DNA of 64,000 bases from PRO6 sp035565775 (lineage in GTDB: Bacteria; Pseudomonadota; Alphaproteobacteria; Rhizobiales; Xanthobacteraceae). Positions within the stretch are counted from its first letter, which is position 1. Each line of letters opens with the position of its first letter. A model generated the notes under the pieces. That model did no database searches and was not told the origin of the DNA. It saw nothing but the letters and a program-made list of their open reading frames with translations. The stretch spans positions 1 through 64,000 of the forward strand of contig DATMRW010000027.1 of assembly GCA_035565775.1 (NCBI GenBank), written 5' to 3'. Of this stretch, positions 18,110-27,997 are shown one piece after another. The translations under genes were made by a program, and so were the position numbers.

Positions 18110-18883
18110 ATGAAGAAAAATCTTGTCATTCCGGGCGTCGACAAAAAACTCCTCGTGCGCGACGCGGCAAAATTACTTCCCGATCCGGCGCGGCGACAAT
18201 TCATCAAGGGCGGCGCAAGCCTTGGCGCGCTCGTTCTCCTCACCGGATGCGATGTGGTCGACAGCTCGTCCGCCGACACGCTGCTCGCGCAGGTCTCAAA
18301 ATTCAACGACCGTGTGCAGGCATGGCTGTTCAATCCGAACACCCTTGCGCCGACCTATTCGGAGAGCGAGATCACCCGGCCGTTTCCGTTCAATGCTTTC
18401 TACACGCTTGCGGAAGCGCCCGTCGTGAACGGCGAGACTTATCGCTTCGCAGTCAGAGGTCTCGTCGACAACAAAAAATCATGGACGCTGGAAGAACTTT
18501 ACCAGTTGCCGCAGCAAAACCAGATCACGCGCCACATCTGCGTCGAGGGATGGAGCGCGGTCGGTAGCTGGACCGGCACGCCACTGCGCGATTTCCTCCG
18601 CCTGATCGGCGCGGATACGCGGGCGAAATATTGCTGGTTCACCTGCGCCGACGGGTACAGCAATTCCATCGACATGCCGACCGCCCTGCATCCGCAGACG
18701 CAAATGACGTTCAAGTTCGACGGCGAGATTCTGCCGCGGGCCTATGGCTATCCGATGAAGATCCGCATCCCGACCAAACTCGGCTTCAAGAACCCCAAGC
18801 ACGTCGTCGCGATGGAAGTTACCAACGACTACAAGAACGATTACTGGGCCGACATGGGCTACAACGATTTCAGCGGCAGCTGA
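18110..18883 (+). CDS. Molybdopterin-dependent oxidoreductase, sulfite-oxidase fold, Tat-exported
   Basis: 257 aa. The N-terminus carries a twin-arginine motif RRQFIKG (Arg28-Arg29), a hydrophobic stretch and a lipobox-like LLTGC (Cys47), so it is probably exported folded and may be lipidated. The catalytic domain has the molybdenum-ligand cysteine (Cys144) in RHICVEGWSAVGSW and the family end KHVVAMEVTNDY. Likely periplasmic, with electrons exchanged through the b561 protein encoded upstream. The substrate is unknown; protein methionine sulfoxide reduction (MsrP-like) and sulfite oxidation are the nearest known activities. GGAGG lies 8 nt before the start. Confidence 0.88.
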   Translation: MKKNLVIPGVDKKLLVRDAAKLLPDPARRQFIKGGASLGALVLLTGCDVVDSSSADTLLAQVSKFNDRVQAWLFNPNTLAPTYSESEITRPFPFNAFYTLAEAPVVNGETYRFAVRGLVDNKKSWTLEELYQLPQQNQITRHICVEGWSAVGSWTGTPLRDFLRLIGADTRAKYCWFTCADGYSNSIDMPTALHPQTQMTFKFDGEILPRAYGYPMKIRIPTKLGFKNPKHVVAMEVTNDYKNDYWADMGYNDFSGS

Positions 18884-18975
18884 CCGGCGAATTGAATTGC
18901 CTGCAATTCGGGAGTGTGGAACGATCGGATCACGCGCGCGTCAATAACGGTTCAACCGCATTGGAGAAGCCGATC

Positions 18976-19479
18976 ATGATACGCTTCCTTGCTGCCGTCG
19001 CTGTCCTCGCTCTCGCGTCGGGCACCGCCCACGCCCAATCCGCCAAAGCCACGATGAAGACTGCCGCCGGCGCGGATGCCGGGCAGGTCGAGCTGTTTCA
19101 GGTCAAGGACGGCGTGCTGATGAGAGTGTCCCTCAAGGGCATTCCTCCGGGCGAGCACGCTTTCCACGTTCATGCGGTCGGCAAATGCGAGCCACCTTTT
19201 ACCTCGGCGGGCGGTCACTTCAATCCGGCAGGACACAAGCACGGCATGATGGCGGCGGCCGGCCAGCACGCTGGCGACATGCCCAACCTATTCATCCCGG
19301 CCTCGGGAGAGCTCAAGATCGAGCTCGTCAATAGCGAGGTGACGCTGGAGAAGGGCAAGCCCAATTCGCTGCACCAGCAGAACGGCACGTCGCTGGTCAT
19401 CCATGCCGGGCCGGATGACTACAAGACCGACCCCGCCGGCAATTCCGGCGACCGCATCGTGTGCGGCGTGATCGAGTAG
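18976..19479 (+). CDS. sodC: Periplasmic Cu/Zn superoxide dismutase
   Basis: Converts superoxide to hydrogen peroxide and oxygen in the periplasm. 167 aa from the ATG at 18976, which opens a clear signal peptide ending AHA-Q. Copper and zinc ligands are visible in HAFHVHAVGKCE (His64, His66), GGHFNPAGHKHG, GQHAGDMPN and LVIHAGPDDY. The C-terminal active-site arginine and disulfide cysteine are in GDRIVCGVI. It is 92 bp after the molybdoenzyme; a shared periplasmic oxidative-stress role is possible but unproven. Confidence 0.95.
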   Translation: MIRFLAAVAVLALASGTAHAQSAKATMKTAAGADAGQVELFQVKDGVLMRVSLKGIPPGEHAFHVHAVGKCEPPFTSAGGHFNPAGHKHGMMAAAGQHAGDMPNLFIPASGELKIELVNSEVTLEKGKPNSLHQQNGTSLVIHAGPDDYKTDPAGNSGDRIVCGVIE

Positions 19480-19504
19480 GGCGGCTCGCAGTTTCCCTTG
19501 CGGC

Positions 19505-20734
19505 TCAGGCGGGCGGGGCCGACGCCAGATCGGCCCTTCCCTTGATCGACGGCTGGAAGATTGCCAGCACCGCGGCGACGGCGAGCAGGACGGCGGACGC
19601 CACCAGCGCATAGAACAGACTGCCGAGCATGTCGGTGATCGCCCCGGTCGCGATCGGTCCGAGCGTCTGGCCAAGGCTGAATGCAATGGTCATCACTGCG
19701 ATCGCCTGCGGCCAGGCGGCCTGCGGATAGTTGAGCCGGACGAAAACCGTGGTCGCGGTCACGACCGCAAAGAACGCATTGCCGAACAGCACCGCCGAGA
19801 CGCCGAGCAGGATCGGCCCGTGGCCGATCATCGGCAATGCCGCGCCGATCGTGGTCAGCACGAGGACGATTGCCGTCGTGCGGCCGCTGTCGCCGCGGTT
19901 CATCAGACTGCGCCAGACCCAAGGCGCGCAGAAGGCGCCGACCCCGATCGCGCACCAGAACGCGCTCTGAGCGACGGCGCCCGCGCCCGCGTCGCGGACA
20001 TAGGCGATCATAAAGGTCATGTAGGCGATGTAACCTGCGCCGAACAGCGCGTAGCTGATCAGGTAGACCATCACCGGCGCGAGCGCGACGCGGGTGGCGA
20101 CCGCGTTGCCGCGCTCGGCCGCGGTGTAGACCCGGCCGCCCCACAGGAGCAGCGTAAACGCCACCGAGATCGCGGCAAGCACCGTCCACACCAGCCACCA
20201 TGACCCCTGACCGTAATGGGCGAGGACGAAGGGCGAGACGAGCCCCGAAACGATGATGCCCAGCGCGGGGCCGGTGTAGAACAGGCTGACCAGCACAGCG
20301 CCGCGTGCCGGATGCGCCTGCGCGATGGTCGCGGCCAGCGCGCCGCCGCCGACGAAGGAAAAAGCCGCTCCCGCCCCGAGCAGAAACCGCGCCGTGGAAA
20401 ACAGCACCACATTGCCCGACAGCGCCGACAGCCCGAGGCCGGCGACGCAGATCAGCGTCCCGATCCACACCGCGCCGAATGTTCCCGCCTGCCGCACCAG
20501 CCGCGCCGCCGCCAGCGCCCCCGCAAGATAGCCGACCGCGTTGATGGTGTTCATGAACCCGGCGGTCGCATAGGACCAGCCGAGGCTATCGCGCATGTCG
20601 GGCAGCACCAGCGAATAGGCAAAACGCCCGATGCCAAGGCCGATCGCCGGCGCCAGCGCCAGCATCAGCACCAGCTTGATCGGATCGGCCGACATGGGGA
20701 GGACGGGGGCAGGGGCTTCTTCAGACGGTCTCAC
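19505..20734 (-). CDS. MFS transporter, YbfB/YjiJ family
   Basis: 409-aa inner-membrane protein with about 12 spans. The first span region LAPAIGLGIGRFAYSLVLPDM and the later GNAFFAVVTATTVFVRLNYP are typical of the YbfB/YjiJ-type MFS group. Substrate unknown. I place the start at a GTG (20734) because GGAG lies 8 nt upstream; an ATG at 20695 lacks a ribosome site, and a GTG at 20749 is also possible. It is convergent with sodC, with 25 bp between stops and no terminator seen. Confidence 0.88.
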   Translation of the reverse strand: MRPSEEAPAPVLPMSADPIKLVLMLALAPAIGLGIGRFAYSLVLPDMRDSLGWSYATAGFMNTINAVGYLAGALAAARLVRQAGTFGAVWIGTLICVAGLGLSALSGNVVLFSTARFLLGAGAAFSFVGGGALAATIAQAHPARGAVLVSLFYTGPALGIIVSGLVSPFVLAHYGQGSWWLVWTVLAAISVAFTLLLWGGRVYTAAERGNAVATRVALAPVMVYLISYALFGAGYIAYMTFMIAYVRDAGAGAVAQSAFWCAIGVGAFCAPWVWRSLMNRGDSGRTTAIVLVLTTIGAALPMIGHGPILLGVSAVLFGNAFFAVVTATTVFVRLNYPQAAWPQAIAVMTIAFSLGQTLGPIATGAITDMLGSLFYALVASAVLLAVAAVLAIFQPSIKGRADLASAPPA

Positions 20735-20944
20735 GGGGATCTCCGGCACGCCGGTCCGCAGTCTGGCAGGATCGGCAGCGATTGGACAGAGATCCGCGCC
20801 GGATCAGCGCAACTTTCGCGGGCCCGCACCATAGGCCGCACCCGCGGCCCGAGGCAAAAGGCAATCGCAGCTTGCCAATTGCGCGGCAGGACTTTAGCAA
20901 TCCGCGCGTATCGTCTCAGATCTGCACAGACAGGGCATTTGACC

Positions 20945-22057
20945 ATGGCAACTCACAAGCTTCTGCTTCTTCCCGGCGACGGCATCGGCCCCGAAGTGAT
21001 GGCAGAGGTGAAGCGACTGATCGGCTGGCTCAACGATCAGGGCATCGCAAAATTCGAATACGAAGAGAGCCTGGTCGGCGGCGCCGCTTATGACGCGCAC
21101 AAGGTGAGCGTCACCGAGGAGACCATGGGTCTCGCGCTCGCGGCCGACGCTGTGCTGTTCGGCGCGGTCGGCGGCCCGAAGTGGGATGCCGTTCCTTACG
21201 ACGTGCGGCCGGAAGCCGGCCTCCTGCGCCTGCGCAAGGATCTGGCGCTGTTCGCCAACCTGCGCCCCGCGATCTGCTACCCGGCGCTGGCGCAGTCCTC
21301 CAGCCTGAAGCCGGAAGTGGTCGAAGGCCTCGATATCATGATCGTCCGCGAGCTGACCGGCGGCGTCTATTTTGGCGAGCCCAAGACCATCACCGATCTC
21401 GGCAACGGCCAGAAGCGCGCCATCGACACCCAGGTCTATGACACCTATGAGATCGAGCGCATCGCCCGCGTCGCCTTCGATCTGGCCCGCAAGCGCCGGA
21501 ACAAGCTGACGTCGATGGAAAAGCGCAACGTCATGAAGTCGGGCGTGTTGTGGAACGAGGTGGTGACGCAGGTTCACCAACGCGAATATCCCGACGTCAC
21601 GCTCGAGCACCAGCTCGCTGACTCCGGCGCGATGCAGCTCGTCAAGTGGCCGAAGCAGTTCGACGTCATCGTCACCGACAACCTGTTCGGCGACATGCTG
21701 TCCGACATCGCGGCGATGCTGACCGGCTCGCTGGGCATGCTGCCGTCGGCCTCGCTCGGCGAGACCGATCCGCGCACCAAGACCCGCAAGGCGCTGTATG
21801 AGCCGGTCCACGGCTCGGCCCCGGACATCGCCGGGCAGGGCGCGGCCAACCCGATCGCGATGCTCGCCTCGTTCGGCATGGCGCTGCGCTACTCGTTCGA
21901 TCTCGGCGATGTCGCCGACAAGCTCGATCAGGCGATCGCCGCCGTGCTGGCCAAGGGCCTGCGCACCGCCGACCTCAAGTCCGAAGGCGCGACCATCATC
22001 AGCACCAAGGAAATGGGCGAGGCGATTTTGGCGGAGATCCAGGCGCTGCACGGCTGA
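20945..22057 (+). CDS. leuB: 3-isopropylmalate dehydrogenase
   Basis: Third step of leucine synthesis: oxidative decarboxylation of 3-isopropylmalate with NAD. 370 aa from the ATG at 20945 (MATHKLLLLPGDGIGPEV). Substrate and NAD motifs are RELTGGVYFGEP, KRNVMKSG (catalytic Lys region), VTDNLFGDMLSDIAAML and EPVHGSAPDIAG. A strong terminator follows. The long in-frame extension upstream to 20216 lies antisense to the MFS gene and is not coding. Confidence 0.98.
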   Translation: MATHKLLLLPGDGIGPEVMAEVKRLIGWLNDQGIAKFEYEESLVGGAAYDAHKVSVTEETMGLALAADAVLFGAVGGPKWDAVPYDVRPEAGLLRLRKDLALFANLRPAICYPALAQSSSLKPEVVEGLDIMIVRELTGGVYFGEPKTITDLGNGQKRAIDTQVYDTYEIERIARVAFDLARKRRNKLTSMEKRNVMKSGVLWNEVVTQVHQREYPDVTLEHQLADSGAMQLVKWPKQFDVIVTDNLFGDMLSDIAAMLTGSLGMLPSASLGETDPRTKTRKALYEPVHGSAPDIAGQGAANPIAMLASFGMALRYSFDLGDVADKLDQAIAAVLAKGLRTADLKSEGATIISTKEMGEAILAEIQALHG

Positions 22058-22084
22058 AGCCCGCACGCGAGCGCTCCAGAAACC

Positions 22085-22115
22085 AAAAATGCCCGGCTTG
22101 CGCCGGGCATTTTTT
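22085..22115. terminator. Intrinsic terminator after leuB
   Basis: 13-bp stem AAAAATGCCCGGC / GCCGGGCATTTTT with TTGC loop and T-run. The A-tract on the other side makes it usable for the minus-strand gene at 22186 as well. Confidence 0.9.
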
Positions 22116-22185
22116 ATTCAAATCGTTGAGTCCTTGAGACTTTTTCAGCCCTCAACCAGAGCTGAGGACGCCTGCCCCCAGACGC

Positions 22186-22536
22186 TCAGTAGAGCGGAAA
22201 ACCGGTCGGCTGGCCGCCAACATCGAACGGCGTGCTGAGCGGCTGGCGGTCGATCGGGCGATTGAGGTTCTCGCGGGCGAAGGACTGTATCGGCGGGAAG
22301 GCATAGTCGGTATATTTGCGCTCGCCCGGCAGAACCTCGGTTCCGGCATCGAGCCAGTTGCGGCGCGAGATATAGACCCTGGTGCGCGGACCCGCCTGGT
22401 AGGAATAATTCGGCGAGGAGCTCTGGGCCGTCTGCCGCGGCGAGCTCTGGGCGGATACGTCGCCGGCGCTCAAGGCCAACAGGCCACCGGCTGCAAACAG
22501 CACGGTCAGGGTCACGGCAGGAAACTTCAGGGTCAT
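22186..22536 (-). CDS. Hypothetical secreted protein
   Basis: 116 aa from the ATG at 22536, with AGAGG 5 nt upstream. The first 31 residues form a Sec signal peptide (MTLKFPAVTLTVLFAAG... DVSAQ). The mature part of about 85 residues is rich in Ser, Pro, Arg and Tyr and has no domain I recognise; RTRVYISRRNWLDAGTEVLP looks like a conserved core. Similar small secreted proteins occur in Bradyrhizobium relatives. Function unknown. Confidence 0.75.
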   Translation of the reverse strand: MTLKFPAVTLTVLFAAGGLLALSAGDVSAQSSPRQTAQSSSPNYSYQAGPRTRVYISRRNWLDAGTEVLPGERKYTDYAFPPIQSFARENLNRPIDRQPLSTPFDVGGQPTGFPLY

Positions 22537-22851
22537 CACGGCCTCTTCGATTCAAATGTTCCCGCGACTTTAGCTGGTCGGTTGACCGCCCCACAAGATC
22601 AATCGCGCCACACCACGGCGGAATAATGCGCGAGCCGGCGGCTGGTTCATCCTTGGCCGCAAGGCGTCGCCATACCGGACCCGTCCCTGGTGAGGGGTGG
22701 TGCTGGCAGGCCGCGCGGCAGTACAGGCGGCATGCAAAATGGCGGCGTCATTGTCATATGCGTATTTGTCGCATAAAAGCGCAGCCGTCTCCCTCAGCGG
22801 GCCGGCTACGGCACCGAGCAAGGGCGAGGCTATTTCTTCGGAGAAGGAACA
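22537..22851. other. Gene-free gap upstream of asd
   Basis: 315 bp between the divergent secreted-protein gene and asd. It contains the candidate asd promoter near its right end. I found no convincing riboswitch fold or reading frame with family features. Confidence 0.5.
22751..22779 (+). promoter_or_regulatory. Candidate sigma-70 promoter of asd
   Basis: TTGTCA (22751-22756), 17-nt spacer, TAAAAG (22774-22779), about 73 bp before the asd start. The local sequence is AT-richer than its surroundings. Confidence 0.4.
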
Positions 22852-23886
22852 ATGGGTTATAAAGTCGCAGTGGTCGGAGCGACCGGAAATGTCGGGCGGG
22901 AGCTTTTGAGCATCCTCGCCGAGCGCAGTTTCCCGGCTGACGAAGTGGTGGCGCTTGCGTCCCGCCGTTCAACGGGCGTCGATGTCTCCTACGGCGACAA
23001 AACCCTGAAATGCAAAGCCCTCGACAGCTACGACTTCTCCGACATCGATATCTGCCTGATGTCGGCTGGCGGCGAGCTGTCGAAGGAATGGGCGCCGAAG
23101 ATCGCAGCCGCGGGTGCCGTCGTGATCGATAACTCGTCGGCCTGGCGTTACGACCCGGACGTGCCGCTGATCGTGCCGGAAGTGAACGCCGACGCGGTCG
23201 CCGGTTTCACGAAGAAGGGCATCATCGCCAATCCGAACTGCTCGACCGCCCAGCTCGTGGTCGCGCTGAAGCCGCTGCATGACGCCGCCAAGATCAAGCG
23301 GGTCGTCGTCTCGACCTATCAGTCGGTGTCGGGCGCGGGCAAGGAAGGCATGGACGAGCTGTTCGCCCAGACCAAGGCCGTGTTCACCACCGGCGACATC
23401 GTCGAGAAGAAGTTTTCCAAGCGGATCGCCTTCAACGTCATCCCCCATATCGATGTGTTCATGGAGGATGGCTACACGAAGGAAGAATGGAAGATGATGG
23501 TCGAGACCAAAAAAATGCTCGACCCGGCGATCAAGCTGACCGCGACCTGCGTGCGCGTGCCGGTCTTCATCGGCCACTCGGAAGCCGTGAACATCGAGTT
23601 CGAGAACCCGATCACGGCCGATGAGGCACGCGAGATCTTGCGCAAGGCGCCGGGCTGCCTCGTCATCGACAAGCGCGAGCCGGGCGGCTACGTCACGCCG
23701 TATGAAAGCGCCGGCGAGGATGCGACCTACATCAGCCGCATCCGCGAAGACGCCACCGTCGAAAACGGCCTGTCGCTGTGGTGCGTCTCCGACAACCTGC
23801 GCAAGGGCGCGGCGCTCAACACCGTTCAGATCGCCGAGTGCCTGGTCAACCGCAAGCTGATCACCGCCAAGAAGCAGGCGGCATAA
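22852..23886 (+). CDS. asd: Aspartate-semialdehyde dehydrogenase
   Basis: Makes L-aspartate 4-semialdehyde from aspartyl phosphate with NADPH, the branch point to lysine/diaminopimelate, threonine and methionine. 344 aa. Dinucleotide motif VVGATGNVGREL at about 7-18, active-site Cys130 in NPNCSTAQL, and the histidine region in VPVFIGHSEAVNIEF. A strong ribosome site (GAGAAGGA) fixes the start. A strong terminator follows. Confidence 0.98.
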   Translation: MGYKVAVVGATGNVGRELLSILAERSFPADEVVALASRRSTGVDVSYGDKTLKCKALDSYDFSDIDICLMSAGGELSKEWAPKIAAAGAVVIDNSSAWRYDPDVPLIVPEVNADAVAGFTKKGIIANPNCSTAQLVVALKPLHDAAKIKRVVVSTYQSVSGAGKEGMDELFAQTKAVFTTGDIVEKKFSKRIAFNVIPHIDVFMEDGYTKEEWKMMVETKKMLDPAIKLTATCVRVPVFIGHSEAVNIEFENPITADEAREILRKAPGCLVIDKREPGGYVTPYESAGEDATYISRIREDATVENGLSLWCVSDNLRKGAALNTVQIAECLVNRKLITAKKQAA

Positions 23887-23907
23887 GCCGGCCGGCAGGT
23901 CAAAATC

Positions 23908-23938
23908 AAAAAGCCCCGGAGCGATCCGGGGCTTTTTT
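23908..23938. terminator. Intrinsic terminator after asd
   Basis: 13-bp stem AAAAAGCCCCGGA / TCCGGGGCTTTTT with loop GCGA and T-runs on both strands. It serves asd and the convergent lipoprotein gene. Confidence 0.92.
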
Positions 23939-23965
23939 CGTTGAGACGTTCCGAAGGAATGCCGG

Positions 23966-25162
23966 TCAGGCGCTAAAACTCTTCGGCGAAGGTGCCACCA
24001 CCTGGCCGCCGCCGCTCGTCACCCGCATCACAGCAAGGCCGCGTTCGTTGGTGCCGTCGGGGCGGAAACGGAACAGGCCGTCGATACCGGCAAAACCGGA
24101 GGTGCTGGTGAGCACTTCCGGGCTGAACCGCTGGCCGCCCTGCGTGCGCGCCAACGCTGCGACCAGCGCCACCGCGTCATAGGCAAGGGTCGCGGTGCGC
24201 ACCGGCTCCTGGCCGAATTTTGCCCGGTAGCGGCCGGCAAACGCCCGGAAACCGGACGGATCGGGCGCGGCGTAGAGGCCGCCATGCAGCGCCGGATTGC
24301 TGAAGACGCGCGGATTGTCCCACAGACCGGTGCCGAGAAGCTGCACCCGCTTGAGATCTGCCCCGCTCGCCGTCAGCGCCGCCGTCACGCCCGCGAGCGC
24401 CTCGCCGTCATCGGCGAGCAAGAGAGAGTCCGCCGAGCCGAGCGTCTGCGCGATATTGCGGGCCGCCGCCTGCGGCTGCTGCGCCGGATAGCGCTCGAAG
24501 CCGACCACACGGCCGCCGCGGCGGCTCACGGTTTCCTTGAAAACCGCCTCGACGACGTTGCCATAAGCGTTCTCCGGCAGCATTGCAGCAAAGCTGCGCT
24601 TGCCGGTTCCGGCGGCGTAGCTGACGATACGGCTGACGTCGGATTCCGGCAGGAAGCTGAGCAGGTAGACGCCGCGGCCGGCGACGCTGGAATCCGTCGA
24701 GAAGGCGATGACCGGCACATTCCTTGCCCGCGCCGCCTGGGCGGCGGCCGGAACCGAACTGCCGAACAGCGGCCCCAAAATGATCTCGGCACCTTCGTCC
24801 AGCGCCTGCTGGACGCCCTGCTGGGCGCCCTGGGCGCTGCCGGCGTCGTCCTTGATCAGGAGCTGGATGTCGGGATTCTTGAATTCGGCGAGCGCCAGTT
24901 CAGCCGCGTTGCGCATCGACTGCGCCACCGTGCCGGCATTGCCCTGGCCGGACAGCGGCAGCACGAGGCCGACCTTGACCTTGCCGGAACCGATCGCCGC
25001 CGACTGCTGCGGCGCCCCCGGCTGGGGCTGCTCGGTGAGCACCGAGGAAAGGTTTGCGCCGGTGCAGCCAGCCAGAAGCGGCGTGCCGACGAGGAGCCCA
25101 AGCGCCGTGCGGCGGCTGGCATGGGTGGATTTTTCGGAGGTCTGCTTGATCGAACCCGCCAT
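23966..25162 (-). CDS. LpoA/LppC-like lipoprotein (penicillin-binding protein activator family)
   Basis: 398 aa from the ATG at 25162, preceded by AAGAGA. The N-terminus has a twin-arginine-like ASRRTALGLLV and a lipobox LLAGC (Cys33). The rest is a type I periplasmic-binding fold: KVKVGLVLPLSGQGNAGTV, a GAEIILGPLFGSSVPAAA segment and a repeated Rossmann half. This is the LppC domain of E. coli LpoA, which activates PBP1a from the outer membrane. It lacks the N-terminal TPR part of LpoA. The neighbours rsmI and yraN keep the yraL-yraM-yraN order of E. coli, which supports the assignment over an amino-acid ABC binding protein. Confidence 0.82.
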   Translation of the reverse strand: MAGSIKQTSEKSTHASRRTALGLLVGTPLLAGCTGANLSSVLTEQPQPGAPQQSAAIGSGKVKVGLVLPLSGQGNAGTVAQSMRNAAELALAEFKNPDIQLLIKDDAGSAQGAQQGVQQALDEGAEIILGPLFGSSVPAAAQAARARNVPVIAFSTDSSVAGRGVYLLSFLPESDVSRIVSYAAGTGKRSFAAMLPENAYGNVVEAVFKETVSRRGGRVVGFERYPAQQPQAAARNIAQTLGSADSLLLADDGEALAGVTAALTASGADLKRVQLLGTGLWDNPRVFSNPALHGGLYAAPDPSGFRAFAGRYRAKFGQEPVRTATLAYDAVALVAALARTQGGQRFSPEVLTSTSGFAGIDGLFRFRPDGTNERGLAVMRVTSGGGQVVAPSPKSFSA

Positions 25163-25457
25163 CTCTGTCTCTTTTCTGGACCAGACTCCAACCGGCCAGG
25201 CCGCGCCTTTCGATCGATCAGAAGACGTGGTTTTAGGCATATTGTCGGCGAATAGTTAACCAAAACAAAAACGCGCGCCCATGAGTCGGGCGGCATTGCG
25301 AGGCTGCGGCCAGCAAATCGGCACCCGAACGGGCCGCGCGCACTGGCCGCTACCCCTTCTGCCCCGATCGGGCGCGGTCTTCAAGTTCTTGTCCTCCATT
25401 TTCTTTTTTGCCTCGCGGGCTGTCCTCTTTGCAGCGGAAATGGACTACATTGGCCGG
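25163..25457. other. Divergent promoter region between the lipoprotein gene and rsmI
   Basis: 295 bp holding promoters for both directions; the segment 25242-25272 (AATAGTTAACC then an A-rich run) is the AT-richest part. An open frame in phase with rsmI runs back to 25281 and encodes a hydrophobic stretch (FKFLSSIFFFASRAVLF). It is not a normal RsmI N-terminus and I treat it as untranslated. Confidence 0.45.
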
Positions 25458-26403
<946 letters not shown>

Positions 26404-26420
<17 letters not shown>

Positions 26421-26835
26421 CAAGGGCAAAGGCGCACCACGGCAACCGTCGCGGCGCCAGTCCACGCCGCCGGCCCCGGCGCGGGTCGCCGCGTTCGACA
26501 CCGGCGTCAGCGCGGAGAGGCGTGCGAGCGAGCACCTCGCCGCGCAGGGCTTTGAAATACTGGCGCAGCGCCACCGCACCCCACACGGCGAGATCGACCT
26601 GATCGCCCGCGGCGACCGGCTGATTGCCTTCGTCGAGGTGAAGGCGCGCGCAAAACTAGATGACGCCGCCTACGCGATCACACCGCGCCAGCAGGCGCGC
26701 ATCATCGCCGCCGCGCAATGCTGGCTCGCAGCGTTTCCCGACTATCAAAATTTCGATCTGCGCTTCGATGCGATGCTGGTCGCGCCCGGCCAGCCGCTGC
26801 AGCATCTCGTCGCCGCATTTGACGCCAGCCCCTGA
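26404..26835 (+). CDS. yraN: UPF0102 family protein YraN (putative endonuclease fold)
   Basis: 143 aa; the start is at 26404 or 26407, overlapping the end of rsmI by 14-17 nt. The core shows the restriction-endonuclease-like pattern GEIDLIARGDRLIAFVEVKAR (Asp...Glu-x-Lys) at about 62-82 and ERRASEHLAAQGFEIL before it. About 35 proline-rich residues precede the core. The biological role is unknown. The rsmI-yraN pairing is widespread. Confidence 0.88.
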
Positions 26836-26882
26836 CTGCCCCACTTTCGCAACGAGTTATCTTCAAAAGCGGACACCAGACC

Positions 26883-27824
26883 ATGCCCCTGAATGTCGCC
26901 GTCCAGATGGACCCGATCGCCAATATCAATGTCGGCGGCGATTCCACTTTCGCCCTTCTCCTCGAAGCCAAGAAGCGTGGCCACAAGCTGTCCTATTACA
27001 CGCCGGACCGGCTGTCGCTGTGCGGCAAGGATGTGATCGCCCCGGTTCAGGCACTGGATGTCCGCGATCAGGTCGGCGATCATTTTTCGCTCGGCGAGCC
27101 GATGCGCACCAACCTCAAGAGCTTCGACGTCATTCTGCTGCGGCAGGATCCGCCGTTCGATCTTGCCTACATCACCTCGACGCATCTTCTGGAGCGGCTG
27201 CATCCCGAAGTGCTCGTCATCAATGATCCGGCCAGCGTGCGCAACTCGCCGGAAAAGATGCTGGTGATGCAGTTTGCCGACCTGATGCCGCCGACCCTGA
27301 TCTCGCGCGACCGCGACGAGATCAACGCCTTCCGCAAGGAGCAGGGCGACGTGGTGATGAAGCCGCTCTATGGCCACGGCGGCGCGTCGGTGTTTCGCGT
27401 CACGCCTGAGGACATGAATTTCGGCTCGCTCTACGACATGTTTGCAACCACCTTCCGCGAGCCATGGGTGATCCAGCGCTTCCTTCCCGAGGTCAAGAAC
27501 GGCGACAAGCGCATCATTCTGGTCGACGGCGACTTTGCCGGCGCGGTCAACCGCGTGCCGGCCGCCAATGACCTGCGCGCCAATATGGTGCGCGGCGGCG
27601 CGGCGGGCGCGACAGACCTGTCGCCGAGGGAGCTCGAGATCTGCCGCCGGCTCGGGCCAACCCTGCGCCAGCTCAAGCTGTTATTCGTCGGCATCGACGT
27701 GATCGGCGACTACCTGACCGAGATCAACGTCACCTCGCCCACGGGGCTGCGCGCCATCGCCCGCCTGGGCGGGCCGGACATCGCCTCCCAGCTCTGGGAC
27801 GAGATCGAGACCCGACGTCGCTGA
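26883..27824 (+). CDS. gshB: Glutathione synthetase
   Basis: ATP-grasp ligase joining gamma-glutamylcysteine and glycine. 313 aa. N-terminal domain VAVQMDPIANINVGGDSTF; ATP-binding and central segments INDPASVRNSPEKMLV, VMKPLYGHGGASVFRV and FLPEVKNGDKRIILVDG; metal-binding end VIGDYLTEINVTSPTG. It lies 47 bp after yraN. It protects against oxidants and electrophiles. Confidence 0.98.
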   Translation: MPLNVAVQMDPIANINVGGDSTFALLLEAKKRGHKLSYYTPDRLSLCGKDVIAPVQALDVRDQVGDHFSLGEPMRTNLKSFDVILLRQDPPFDLAYITSTHLLERLHPEVLVINDPASVRNSPEKMLVMQFADLMPPTLISRDRDEINAFRKEQGDVVMKPLYGHGGASVFRVTPEDMNFGSLYDMFATTFREPWVIQRFLPEVKNGDKRIILVDGDFAGAVNRVPAANDLRANMVRGGAAGATDLSPRELEICRRLGPTLRQLKLLFVGIDVIGDYLTEINVTSPTGLRAIARLGGPDIASQLWDEIETRRR

Positions 27825-27997
27825 ACCAGTCGCTCGCCGACCGACGGCGCGCAGAAACCGCGCGCCTTCGGGCTTCGCTCACGCTGAACAAACACCCGAA
27901 AAGCCGGTTCCATATTAACGGATTGCTGAGAGTTTGATGCAACACTGCATCCATAACTACCCAAAGAGGTAGGATATTCCCGGCAAGGCTGCGAAGA

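Noticed and set aside
20216..20944. Upstream extension of leuB
   Set aside because: In phase but antisense to the MFS gene. LeuB family length and N-terminus start at 20945.
22537..22851. Possible lysine or SAM riboswitch before asd
   Set aside because: No conserved core of those riboswitches was found by eye and no terminator hairpin precedes the start codon.
25281..25457. N-terminal extension of rsmI with a hydrophobic segment
   Set aside because: RsmI is soluble and the family begins near LYLVATPIGNLG; no ribosome site was seen for the early start.
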